Source: Nitrospirota bacterium
Lineage (GTDB): Bacteria > JACPQY01
Assembly: GCA_016190245.1 (NCBI GenBank)
Contig: JACPQY010000085.1
Coordinates: 62,001-126,000 of the forward strand
Length of the DNA stretch: 64,000 bases
Reading direction: 5' to 3'
Positions 9,429 through 17,856 of the stretch are shown piece after piece. Numbering within the stretch: the first letter of the stretch is position 1; every line of letters begins with the position of its first letter. The notes under the pieces are model-generated. The model did no database searches. It saw only the letters and a program-made list of their open reading frames with translations, and was not told the origin of the DNA. Made by a program: the position numbers and the translations under genes.

Positions 9429-10757
9429 CTACCTCCCTCGCCCCCTGATGTGCCCAAGCTGTTGTTCGTCCCACTCGTTGGCCACCTCGGCCAGCCGCTG
9501 CAACCGCTCCGAATAGCCCGCCACCGTCAGCCCCGTGCTCGCTTCCAACCCCTGCCGCATGGCCCGGATGCGGGGGAGGGCCGCACGCAGGTAGGGCTCA
9601 AGCATCGGGAACATCGGATCGCCGCCGTACCCCAGTTCCCACCCGGCCGTCCGCGCCTCGGCATCCGCAAGCTGGGCCTCGATTCCACCGAGCGTCTGGA
9701 GCGCCTCCCCCACGGCCACGAACGTGGCCAAGGATTCCACCCCCTCACATCGCGTCGGCGTTCTGGACGCGTCCCACAGCACATTCCCACACTCCTTCAT
9801 GTAGAGCTTGAACACACTGAAGGGCACGCCCAGTTTCTTGAGCACCGTCGAGAACTCCTTGTTGTCGGGAATGTTGCCGGGCGTGTTGGGGATACCGGCC
9901 GAGAGGACCGGCAAGCCATCCGAGGCCTCCAGGATCTGGTAGGCGAGCGGCTTCGGATCGCTGGGATTTCCCGACCACTTCAGTTGCGCCTCGACCACGT
10001 CGTAAGTGGTCTTCGCTGGACTCGACACCACCACGCCATTCGTTGCCACCCAGTTCCCCGCCTCCACGTCGCCCAGGAGATCCCACGACGGCGAATCCAC
10101 ACCGGCGCCGCTGAGAACCGTCGAGAGCTTGAGCGGGGGCACAGCCACACCCTTGTTGGCGACCTCCATCGCATCCTTGGGATTCTCGATGCAATCCTCC
10201 TGGTCACCGCCGAAACGCATACAGGTGGCCAACAGAAGACTGGAGATATCGGGCGCCCCATCACCGCCTCCGCCAGACCCAGCCAAAGTTGAAAGCGCCT
10301 GCGTCGTGGCCCCCTGAGACAGATCTCCAAGCTGCCCCTGCTGCATGGCCTTGGTAAGGAGGTCCCCAACAGATGGGAGGGCTGCCGTCATTGTCAGTTG
10401 GGTCAGGAAAATCCGCGACGTCGGCAGACTAAGGAGCGTGTCTTTCACCTTCGACTTGCCGTCCTCCGCCCACTTTTTCCCCAACTTCCCGGTCCGTTCC
10501 TTCATCATCCGGCCTACTCCTCGATCCAACGGTTGGACGGTCGTGGCCGCTGGAGAGCCGGCTCCGGCCTGCCCACCTGCCGGCGTGGCCGTCCCTGCCT
10601 GCGGCTGCCCCGCAGCCGGGGCCGGGCCGGTGCTCTGCACCTGCTTGGGCTTCTTGATTCCCCGCATGACCTGTTCCGTTTCCGCCGCGCGGGCGGTGGA
10701 GCCGAGCAGGCCGATCACAAGCGCACTGCCCATCCCGATGATGATTGCCTTTCGCAT
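9429..10757 (-). CDS. exported protein of unknown function (442 aa)
   Basis: The N-terminus is a clear Sec signal peptide (cleavage near ARA-AE, residue 24). A Pro/Ala/Gly-rich linker follows (residues 40-75), then a mainly helical domain with a few Cys residues. AAAGGGG precedes the ATG and a strong promoter lies between it and the upstream gene, so it can be transcribed alone. It is the last gene of the minus-strand cluster 15561-9429. I do not recognise a family. The neighbouring large Cys-rich secreted protein suggests a shared envelope or secretion role, but nothing in the sequence proves it. Confidence 0.7.
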   Translation of the reverse strand: MRKAIIIGMGSALVIGLLGSTARAAETEQVMRGIKKPKQVQSTGPAPAAGQPQAGTATPAGGQAGAGSPAATTVQPLDRGVGRMMKERTGKLGKKWAEDGKSKVKDTLLSLPTSRIFLTQLTMTAALPSVGDLLTKAMQQGQLGDLSQGATTQALSTLAGSGGGGDGAPDISSLLLATCMRFGGDQEDCIENPKDAMEVANKGVAVPPLKLSTVLSGAGVDSPSWDLLGDVEAGNWVATNGVVVSSPAKTTYDVVEAQLKWSGNPSDPKPLAYQILEASDGLPVLSAGIPNTPGNIPDNKEFSTVLKKLGVPFSVFKLYMKECGNVLWDASRTPTRCEGVESLATFVAVGEALQTLGGIEAQLADAEARTAGWELGYGGDPMFPMLEPYLRAALPRIRAMRQGLEASTGLTVAGYSERLQRLAEVANEWDEQQLGHIRGRGR

Positions 10758-10799
10758 ATCTCACCCCTTTCCCCTCATTAGTGTGTCCATCATGTCATC

Positions 10800-10832
10800 A
10801 TATATATCTATGCCATATGATATCAATGTCAA
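10800..10832 (-). promoter_or_regulatory. sigma70-type promoter for the exported 442-aa protein
   Basis: On the minus strand a consensus -35 TTGACA (10832-10827) is followed after 17-20 bases by AT-rich -10 candidates (AGATAT or TATATA). The region is strikingly A+T-rich compared with its surroundings. Confidence 0.6.
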
Positions 10833-10837
10833 TATCC

Positions 10838-13800
10838 CTATTGCCACACGCACATCGTGGGCGGCGTGGCCAGGAATTCAGCCGACCTCGAAGTGTTCGG
10901 TTCGTCCATCTTCGGACACTCGACCATGTTGGGTTGATCCGTGTTCGGATCCGTCCCAAGCTGATAGTGCGTCGGCGGGCTGCACTCCGCTCCGGGAGCG
11001 CAGGTGAGCTGGCATTGGGCAGGTACCCCACCTGCCGGTGGCGGTCCCGCGTCGGAATAAATCGGAACGGATTGGCCCGTCGCCGGGTCTCGAAACGTAC
11101 CGGGACAGCCGCCTCCCTTGCGGATGCCGCTGTCGGAGTCCTGGGCACTCGGGTCCGCCGAGTCGAACTTCTCGGGGTAGCCGGTACACGTGCAAATCTG
11201 CTTGTCACTCCCATCCGGCAGCCGGAACCACATGCACTTGCGCATCCGGATCTTGTGCGATCCGTTGCCGAACGCAGGATCCGTGTCCGTGCAATAGGCC
11301 ACCGAGCACCCGCCCAAGAAGGCCACGCGTTTCTTGGGATCCTTCAGGCCGGTCAGCATCCGGCGGTAGAGGTCATAGCTCGAGTACGGAATGCCGACTC
11401 CCCCCGCCACGTGCTGCATGTCCGTCGCGTTGGATCGCGAACATTCGACGAGCGAGGCATCGGCGTTCCAGTCCAAGGCAGGACAGCTCAACGGATCGGC
11501 GGGGTCTCGCGGAGTCTTCTCGGTCGTGGAGCTGTCGCACAGGCCCTTGGGCTTGATGGACTCCTCCAGGGCCACCTTCTGAGCCGCATCCGTGATGCCA
11601 CATCCGAAAACCTTGTATGCGTCTGAATCCGTCTTCCCCGCGTCGGCCAGCCAGCCACACGCGTCCTTGGGCTCGGGATGGACGGCAGGGTCCGGGGGGA
11701 CCGGCTTGGGCAGATTGCGGCCGCGCCTCTGCCGCTCTTCCCAAAGCCTGAGATCGTATTCGTATTGGGCCCATTTCTCCGCGGCGACCACTTCGGGAGC
11801 GGGATTGTTCTTCAGTTGCTCGTTGAGGTCATGTGCCTCCTTGGCCAAGTCCATTCCCTGACGAATCCCGTCCTGCACAGGCTGAGGCAGCGCGCTCATC
11901 GGCGCGCTGGACAGGATCGCCTTGCCCAAAGTCGATCCCGAACCACCCAAACGAATATCCTCGTACACCTTGTCCTCAACACATCGGGCGATCTCACCGG
12001 GGCGAGGCTTGCCGGTGGGGACGCAGCCCGCGAACGGCCCGGCAGGGGACTGCGCAGCCAACGTTTCCAACGCCTGATTGGCCAAGCCTGAAAACAAGCC
12101 CACACCGGCATCCTTGTCCCTATAGCGTTCGCGATTGACCTGGCACTGGCGGATCACATCGCGCGCCTCCAAGTCCAATGGGAGGTGCTTGACCGCCACC
12201 CCGGCCAACGCCTGGCGAACATCGGGCCTGAGGGCACCGTAGAAACCCTGCCCACAGTGCACCGAAGCAAGCGGGGCGTCGCAAAGCCGGTCGCGGGCCA
12301 CTCGATTCAGCGTGGAAACATCCTGCCCCAAGTATGGGGGATTCGTGTCCAAAATCCGGCCCTGACAGCCCTGCCAAGGGTCGGGCATGGGCGTCCACAC
12401 GAGGGGACACCACGGCGGGCACCGGTCGAGGCACACGCCGTCGAGGGCCGTGAAATCCCCAGCCGTGGCCGGAAGGTGAGGGAAAAGGGCCGCCACCTCG
12501 TCGGGCGGCCGATTGAACAGATCGCCCATCTCATCGATAGTCCACTTGCCCGCCTTCCGGTCCGATTCGGACCCCCCGAACAGATCGTCGCACGCCTCCG
12601 GCGCACCGTTGCGGATTGCGCAGTGCCCTGCGTCCTCCGGCGCGACGGGCGGGATTGCATTGAGATCGCCCGGGGCACACTTGACGCGAACGGCCCCGTG
12701 AATCTTGTCCGCCAGGACTTGGCTCCCGATGGTCTGGATCGTGCCGCCAAACCGGACCACGCTGATGACCGTGTTGAGATTGCGGAACACCTTCTCGATA
12801 CTCCCACCGGGAAAGGCCTGCTGGCAGGCCGGAAGCGAGGGCGTTTGCGCCACATCCGCCTTCGCAACAACACCCACCAGATCGCTGATCTCACCCAGGC
12901 ATTCGACCGCGTGCTCGACCATCGCGATGGCTTGCCGAATCTGACTGTAGAGGGTGCGCAACTTGTTGACGACGTCGACGATCTTGGCGAGGATGGAAGC
13001 CGCCTCAATCGCGGCCAGCGCGATCTCGCAGGTGGGGCCAGAGAATACTGTCGTTACACTGCATGTTGGCGCATATTTTGCAGCTTCCGCGGCTGCCATG
13101 TCCGATAGCGAGGTCATCAGGCACTGCTGCAGCTTGCTCGTATCGCCCGCCTCGGTCCAAACGATGAACCCATAGGAACTCTGCCTGGCAAACTTCGTCG
13201 GGTCGGTGCGACGCGCAGAGACACTGTACTCGGCAGGAATGGTGATCGTGATGTTGCCGTCGGCATCATTCTCGGGTGCAAAGCAGCCCGTCTTCTCCGG
13301 CCAGATCGCGTTGAATTGGTACTTTGACGGCTCGGCGAAAACATCACCATGCTCCACAAGCTTACCGCTCAGCGCCGTGGCTGCCCGAGAAAAACCCCGC
13401 AGGGCCATCTGGAACGACGAAAGGAGCGGGTCCGTTGATGCGACCACGCCCTTGCGGGCATACTGTTGGATCGCCGTACTCCGTCCGACCGAGTCGTCCT
13501 CCCAAATCACCTTCTTGCCCAAACCCAGTCCTTCACCGAAGCTCAGATCGAACAACCCAGTGTTCCACTGGAACCAGTCCACCTCGGAGAAGTAGACGGG
13601 AAAGATGATCGGGGTGTCCTTCTGGGGCGGAAGATAGTCCGGGATCTTGTAGTTGTTCTCTACGAGCTGGAACATTTCAGGAAGCATCGCGTCCGCCGCA
13701 TGGCAGATCAGGATCTGGAAGAGTTCCGAGACAAACTCGGGGTTGTTGTACTTCCACACGTGGACATCCCGGAACTGGATTCCACCTCCGCCGGCGTCGT

Positions 13801-14290
13801 TCACACCCGTGCGACCCTTGAGATCGACCGAACTGGAAAGAAGCGTGGAGAGGCCGCCCCAATCGAATCCTGGAAGCGCGTCGCCGATCGCCTTCATCAC
13901 GACCTTCTTGGACGATTCCACCTTGGTCACGTCCGCGAGCTTGCGGAGAAAGTTTGTCCCATGCGGCGGAAACAAGAGCGTCTGCTCCCGCTCGGTCACC
14001 ACTTCGATGTAGTACGTGGGGACCCAGAACTTCACCTCAAACCCAAGGGGAGTTGACGCCGGTGCCGTGAACTTGAAATCGAGGCAACTGGGTTCAATGA
14101 AGCCCTCCGCGTAGATATCCGCTGTGACCCCCCAGCCCTGAGCATGCGCAGGTACCCCAGCCATGGAGACCAAGCTACTCGCGACCACCATGATCACGTA
14201 CCGCGCATTCGCTGCTCTTCTTCGGCCAAGGTAAGCCGGAAAACTAGTCGGGAGGCGCACATTGATCGCCCGCTCGGGATCATGCGCCAT
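10838..14290 (-). CDS. large Cys-rich exported protein of unknown function (1,150 aa)
   Basis: The ATG at 14290 is chosen because GAGGTGA lies just upstream and the frame upstream overlaps the preceding gene; this gives 1,150 residues. A long n-region precedes a signal peptide ending near 'PAHAQ'. The body has many Cys residues in pairs, consistent with disulfides in the periplasm or outside, and 'CLDRCPPWCP' near the middle. The first 200 residues ('SCLDFKF', 'FWVPTYYIEVV') faintly recall TraU-like conjugation proteins, but the similarity is too weak to name. It is five bases from the lipoprotein gene upstream, so the two are co-transcribed. Confidence 0.7.
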   Translation of the reverse strand: MAHDPERAINVRLPTSFPAYLGRRRAANARYVIMVVASSLVSMAGVPAHAQGWGVTADIYAEGFIEPSCLDFKFTAPASTPLGFEVKFWVPTYYIEVVTEREQTLLFPPHGTNFLRKLADVTKVESSKKVVMKAIGDALPGFDWGGLSTLLSSSVDLKGRTGVNDAGGGGIQFRDVHVWKYNNPEFVSELFQILICHAADAMLPEMFQLVENNYKIPDYLPPQKDTPIIFPVYFSEVDWFQWNTGLFDLSFGEGLGLGKKVIWEDDSVGRSTAIQQYARKGVVASTDPLLSSFQMALRGFSRAATALSGKLVEHGDVFAEPSKYQFNAIWPEKTGCFAPENDADGNITITIPAEYSVSARRTDPTKFARQSSYGFIVWTEAGDTSKLQQCLMTSLSDMAAAEAAKYAPTCSVTTVFSGPTCEIALAAIEAASILAKIVDVVNKLRTLYSQIRQAIAMVEHAVECLGEISDLVGVVAKADVAQTPSLPACQQAFPGGSIEKVFRNLNTVISVVRFGGTIQTIGSQVLADKIHGAVRVKCAPGDLNAIPPVAPEDAGHCAIRNGAPEACDDLFGGSESDRKAGKWTIDEMGDLFNRPPDEVAALFPHLPATAGDFTALDGVCLDRCPPWCPLVWTPMPDPWQGCQGRILDTNPPYLGQDVSTLNRVARDRLCDAPLASVHCGQGFYGALRPDVRQALAGVAVKHLPLDLEARDVIRQCQVNRERYRDKDAGVGLFSGLANQALETLAAQSPAGPFAGCVPTGKPRPGEIARCVEDKVYEDIRLGGSGSTLGKAILSSAPMSALPQPVQDGIRQGMDLAKEAHDLNEQLKNNPAPEVVAAEKWAQYEYDLRLWEERQRRGRNLPKPVPPDPAVHPEPKDACGWLADAGKTDSDAYKVFGCGITDAAQKVALEESIKPKGLCDSSTTEKTPRDPADPLSCPALDWNADASLVECSRSNATDMQHVAGGVGIPYSSYDLYRRMLTGLKDPKKRVAFLGGCSVAYCTDTDPAFGNGSHKIRMRKCMWFRLPDGSDKQICTCTGYPEKFDSADPSAQDSDSGIRKGGGCPGTFRDPATGQSVPIYSDAGPPPAGGVPAQCQLTCAPGAECSPPTHYQLGTDPNTDQPNMVECPKMDEPNTSRSAEFLATPPTMCVWQ

Positions 14291-14294
14291 CTGC

Positions 14295-14891
14295 TCACCT
14301 CGGCCTCTGCGGCGCAAACGCCCCGCCGAGGAATGCGGCCTTGCACTTGGGATCCTCGGGGCCATTTCTCATGATCTCTGCCGCAAGCTTGCAAGAAGGA
14401 ATGTTCGCAGCGAGCTTGAACTCCTCTGTCACTCTCGCGTCGTCCGGACCATAGAAGCTACCCGTCACTTCCATGTACGGACAGAGGCTTGCGGCAGGGC
14501 TTGCGTCGACATCTGACACGCACTGTTCGTACGCCTCGATTGCTCTTCGGGAGATTGCTTCGAGGGACGTCGCAAGATTGGGGCACTCCCCGGCAATTGT
14601 CTTGTTGCCTTCCAGAGCCTCGCTCACGGCAACATTCTCAAAGGCGCGCAGACATTCCTCGGGCGTCCCATGGATTCTTACTAGGGGGGCCTCGGGTGCA
14701 CACACAAATGCAACCTCGCATACTTCCTTTTTCAGGAATTTCATCGCCGCCTCGTCGAACCTTCTGACTTCGTCGCTTTTCGCGCCTCCGCTCTTCTCTT
14801 CTCCGCCGCATGCTGCAAGGGCGAGCGTGAGAAAGACGCCTCCCATTGCGAATCTCGCGCCGCCAAGCCTGAAATGAAGACGCCCGCGCAT
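14295..14891 (-). CDS. small Cys-rich lipoprotein (198 aa)
   Basis: The signal peptide ends in a lipobox (LALAAC) and is followed by 'GGEEKSGG'. Six Cys residues are spaced like those of the next gene upstream (C-V-F-C, P-EC, G-C, Y-QC, LCPY), so the two are paralogues. This pattern is typical of small disulfide-bonded lipoproteins in Deltaproteobacteria-like genomes; no function is known to me. It lies between its paralogue and the 1,150-residue exported protein with short spacers. Confidence 0.7.
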   Translation of the reverse strand: MRGRLHFRLGGARFAMGGVFLTLALAACGGEEKSGGAKSDEVRRFDEAAMKFLKKEVCEVAFVCAPEAPLVRIHGTPEECLRAFENVAVSEALEGNKTIAGECPNLATSLEAISRRAIEAYEQCVSDVDASPAASLCPYMEVTGSFYGPDDARVTEEFKLAANIPSCKLAAEIMRNGPEDPKCKAAFLGGAFAPQRPR

Positions 14892-14904
14892 CGTTCCTCC
14901 CCTT

Positions 14905-15561
14905 TCAACCCTTCACCAAGGGTCGTTTCGACCCGCGCTCCGGGGCAAACAACAAGTCGGTGTAGCCTTGCATCACATCGCCACAGGGATCCCCAGCGCT
15001 AAGCCGCTGGAACTCCTCTAATGAGACCCTGTTGTCTTGCCGAAAAAAATAGTCCTTGCAACCCGAGCTTGAAGCCTGTCCCAGGATTCCGAAGTCATCA
15101 CCATCGTAGTAGGGCGCTTCGGACACATCCACGAACTGACACAGGCTTTCATTGGGCAGCGATGCGACATCCTCCATACATGACACGTACGACGACGACA
15201 GGCCAGTCGCGCGAAGAAACTCTGCACACCTCGCACGGTCTGGAATCTCCAGAGATCCACTGACTCGCTGGTCCATCAATGCCCGGCACTCCCCCACTGT
15301 CGCCGGCGAAACCCGGATCGAAGTAGCGCTGTCAAAGATAGCCGCTTTTCTGCCATACCCACAGGCAAATAGGACGTCACACGTCTTGTGGTATCGGACC
15401 TGTAGTGCATGGAGGTGGTTCTCAATTGGGTCCCCCTCGTTCCCCCCTCCCTCATCCCCCCCCCCGCAGGTGGGAAGAATCGTGAAGGGGAATGTGTAAA
15501 GGGTGAGCAGCAGGGCCAGGATCGAGAACCGTGAACCGAGAATCGTGAATCGATGGGTCAT
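14905..15561 (-). CDS. small Cys-rich lipoprotein, paralogue (218 aa)
   Basis: The signal peptide is followed by a Cys and a GGGDEGGGNEGD linker. The Cys pattern (CDVLFAC, GEC, RC, SYVSCMEDV, SLCQF) matches the downstream gene, so these are a duplicated pair. It is the first gene of the four-gene exported-protein cluster. The first residues are encoded by heptamer-like repeats (GAATCGT, GAACCGA), so the exact start is uncertain. Confidence 0.65.
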   Translation of the reverse strand: MTHRFTILGSRFSILALLLTLYTFPFTILPTCGGGDEGGGNEGDPIENHLHALQVRYHKTCDVLFACGYGRKAAIFDSATSIRVSPATVGECRALMDQRVSGSLEIPDRARCAEFLRATGLSSSYVSCMEDVASLPNESLCQFVDVSEAPYYDGDDFGILGQASSSGCKDYFFRQDNRVSLEEFQRLSAGDPCGDVMQGYTDLLFAPERGSKRPLVKG

Positions 15562-16813
15562 GTCAGGCTCCTTTCAGAACCGCAAATCGGGAATCGTGAA
15601 TCGGAAATCGAAAACCGAGAAAGGAGAACGGCTCTTGTGGCGAACCCTGAAGCGTGAAGCGAGACCCCATGCGGCATCGGCGCCGAGGCCCGGGAGTAAC
15701 GATCATGCGTTCCGTCCCATCCGCCGCCACGACCCGCCGACGCGGTCGAGCAAACGGTGAGCAGTGAACGGTGAACAGCGGGGCGAGAACCGGGAATCGG
15801 GAACGGGGGGCCAGAAGCCGAGAACCGGGGAACCGTCTGTAAAGTCTTTGGGGACGTTGCCAAGCAAAGCAACTCCCGCCGACTTCACTATGGGCCGCCC
15901 GTGACGATCGTGCGTTCCGTCCCATCCGCCGCCACGACCCGCCGACGCGGCCGCCGTGCACGAATCCGTGCGCAGATCAAGCCTCGGGAAGTTGTAGATC
16001 GCGTCGCCGTCAACGTCGGGAGGGCCGCCGTCAAAGCGGGCACGGCTCTGCGACTGCACCTTGGGGACAGGCAAGTCAGATTGCCCCATCAGGAATGCTC
16101 CTCTCGGGGATCGCGGAACCTTCGGGACGTTGCCAAGAAAGTCAAGCTGTGCCATCGGGGGTGCTCCTTTCGGAATCGGGAATCGCAAATAGGGGAACGG
16201 GGAGCCAGGGAGCCGGGGAACCGGGAAATGCAAATCGGGAATCGGAAACTGAGAACAGCCGGTCTGGATTCCGGCTTCCACCGGAATGACGGACCTTGAC
16301 CCCGCAGCGCGCCGGATTCCCCGCCAGCCGGCGGGGAATGACGCACCCCCCTGCCGCGGCGCGGGCGCGTCTCCGAAAACCCCTCCTGTCTCTCCATAGG
16401 CATTCCCCCTCGGAATGCCCGCACCCTCGGTTCTTCGGCTCGCCCTCTCCGCCACGGCGGACTCGCCTGATCCTCGGGTACTGGGCCTTCGTGGCCCGCA
16501 CCGCTCGAAATCCCGCCTCACCTTCCCGGCTCGGCCGGTACTCACGGCACGGGGTCGTCCTGGCCCGCCACTCCACCTCTCTGGTGAGGTTCCCTGACTC
16601 ATCCCCTACCATGGGCCACCTGATCGCGCAAGCGCAGCACGGCAGTCGGCAGCGGGCAGCCGGACCACCTGTCCGGGCGAGTGTATTGGAGTATGCCGTC
16701 CCCGGTAATACCGGTGGTATGGGGGATGCCGGGTAAATCCCTGCCGGAACGTCGGAATCGTCGCCGGCGGGTCCGCTCTCCAATCGCTCGATCCCCGGGG
16801 GCGTGAACGGTGC
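15562..16813. repeat. 1.25-kb gene-free region built of repeats
   Basis: No credible gene is seen. The region holds runs of 7-bp units (GAATCGT/GAATCGG types, about 15570-15640, 15760-15840 and 16165-16255). A 47-bp direct repeat with one mismatch lies at 15699-15745 and 15904-15950. Two palindromes of the widely distributed 'GGATTCCGG-CCGGAATGAC' kind lie at about 16263-16345 (stems CTGGATTCCGG/CCGGAATGAC and TTCCCCGCC/GGCGGGGAA). Two short related segments (GGGACGTTGCCAAG) look like leftovers of a decayed repeat. Confidence 0.6.
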
Positions 16814-16825
16814 TACAATGCCCCC
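16814..16825 (+). promoter_or_regulatory. -10 box of leaderless retropepsin gene 1
   Basis: TACAAT is followed by six bases and then ATG, with no Shine-Dalgarno. The same GTGCTACAATGCCCC block precedes the second copy. Confidence 0.6.
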
Positions 16826-17203
16826 ATGAGCGTCATCCAGAAGTCGATCACGCTGGAAGGCTCCAAGCGCCGACGCCGCGAGGAGGCTCTCTTCAACAGC
16901 GGCGCCACCTACTCCTGCATCCGGGAGGACGTGGCGCGCTCCTTGGACCTGTTGATCCCCCTGCCTCGCCCCCTCCGCTTCGGAACCGCCGAGAATGGCC
17001 ATACCGTCAAGGCCACACACGCGGTCCGCCTCGACTTCCGAATCGGGCGATACCGGTTCTCGGATGAATTCATGGTCATCCCATCGCTCTCCGAACCCGT
17101 CCTCATCGGCGCCGCCACACTCCAGAAGTGGCGGTTCAAGCTCGACTTCGAGAACGACGAGGTGATCATCGACCCAAGGGTCACGAAGCTCAGGCTGCTG
17201 TAG
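16826..17203 (+). CDS. retropepsin-like aspartic protease, catalytic Asp replaced by Asn
   Basis: 125 residues in one retropepsin-like domain: flap-type Gly-rich segment, 'ALFNSGATYSC', and a C-terminal strand before 'IGAATLQKW'. The family's catalytic motif is D-S/T-G-A. Here position 24 is Asn (AAC), whereas the tandem copy has Asp (GAC), so this protein is probably proteolytically dead. A single G-to-A change explains it. The last 30 residues are identical to copy 2, although the middle has diverged. Small single-domain members of this family act as homodimers. Confidence 0.75.
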   Translation: MSVIQKSITLEGSKRRRREEALFNSGATYSCIREDVARSLDLLIPLPRPLRFGTAENGHTVKATHAVRLDFRIGRYRFSDEFMVIPSLSEPVLIGAATLQKWRFKLDFENDEVIIDPRVTKLRLL

Positions 17204-17360
17204 GCCGCACGCTTCGCAAGGAATTGAGATGCCTTCCTGGCATCTCTTTGCTGCTCCGCGTACAGGCCATCCGTGGCCGCACGCCTCGCGAGGAGTTGAG
17301 ATGCCTTCCTGGCATCTCTTTGCTGCTCCGCGTACAGGCCATCCGTGGCCGCACGCCTCC
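17203..17360. repeat. 72-bp tandem repeat, two full copies plus a start of a third
   Basis: Units begin at 17203, 17275 and 17347 with GGCCGCACGC. Each full unit contains the hairpin GAGATGCC-ttcct-GGCATCTC. The array lies between the two retropepsin genes, and the first unit overlaps the stop codon of copy 1. Confidence 0.85.
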
Positions 17361-17365
17361 ACTCC

Positions 17366-17413
17366 CGCCCCACGCGATGCGGCAGGTCTCCGGTCCATGG
17401 TCAAGCTCTGACC
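17366..17413. repeat. dispersed 47-bp repeat, copy 2
   Basis: It matches 9294-9340 from CGCCCCA to AAGCTCTGACC with a few substitutions. Confidence 0.6.
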
Positions 17414-17434
17414 CCCCAAGGCTTTGAACCGTGC

Positions 17435-17446
17435 TACAATGCCCCA
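17435..17446 (+). promoter_or_regulatory. -10 box of leaderless retropepsin gene 2
   Basis: TACAAT, six bases, then ATG; no Shine-Dalgarno sequence. Confidence 0.6.
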
Positions 17447-17824
17447 ATGAGCGTCATTCAGAAGACGGTTCAGCTGGAGGGATCGAAGGGAGCCGCCGAG
17501 TCCCCCGCCCTGTTCGACAGCGGAGCAAGCTATTCCTGCATCAGCCCCGATCTCGCCTCTCAACTCGGCACGCTTGAGCCACTCCGCCGACCCCTTTCGC
17601 TCGGGACCGCCAAGAACGGCGACACCCTGACCGCGACACACCGAGTGACCCTCGATTTCTACCTCCAGGGCTTTCATTTCTCGGACGAATTCCTCCTCAT
17701 CCCAGACCTTTCCGAGCAGGTCATCATCGGCGCCGCCACACTCCAAAAGTGGCGGTTCAAGCTCGACTTCGAGAACGACGAGGTGATCATCGATCCCCGG
17801 GTCACGAAGCTGCGGCTGCTCTAA
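17447..17824 (+). CDS. retropepsin-like aspartic protease
   Basis: 125 residues, the same length as the tandem copy upstream. The catalytic motif is intact (ALFDSGASYSC, Asp24). I start it at 17447 because the promoter and first codons match copy 1; an in-frame start at 17345 would run through the tandem repeat. Single-domain retropepsins dimerise to form the active site. Because copies 1 and 2 share an almost identical 3' third, a heterodimer of active and inactive chains is possible. Substrates are unknown. Confidence 0.8.
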   Translation: MSVIQKTVQLEGSKGAAESPALFDSGASYSCISPDLASQLGTLEPLRRPLSLGTAKNGDTLTATHRVTLDFYLQGFHFSDEFLLIPDLSEQVIIGAATLQKWRFKLDFENDEVIIDPRVTKLRLL

Positions 17825-17856
17825 CGGTCGCCGCCGTTCCACGGACTCTCCACCCT

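Noticed and set aside
10838-14290. Calling the large exported protein TraU
   Set aside because: Only two short segments recall TraU; the length and Cys pattern differ and no other transfer genes are nearby.
16259-16290. Coding sequence reading 'SVIPVEAGIQ'
   Set aside because: This peptide is the well-known translation of a common intergenic palindrome, not a protein.
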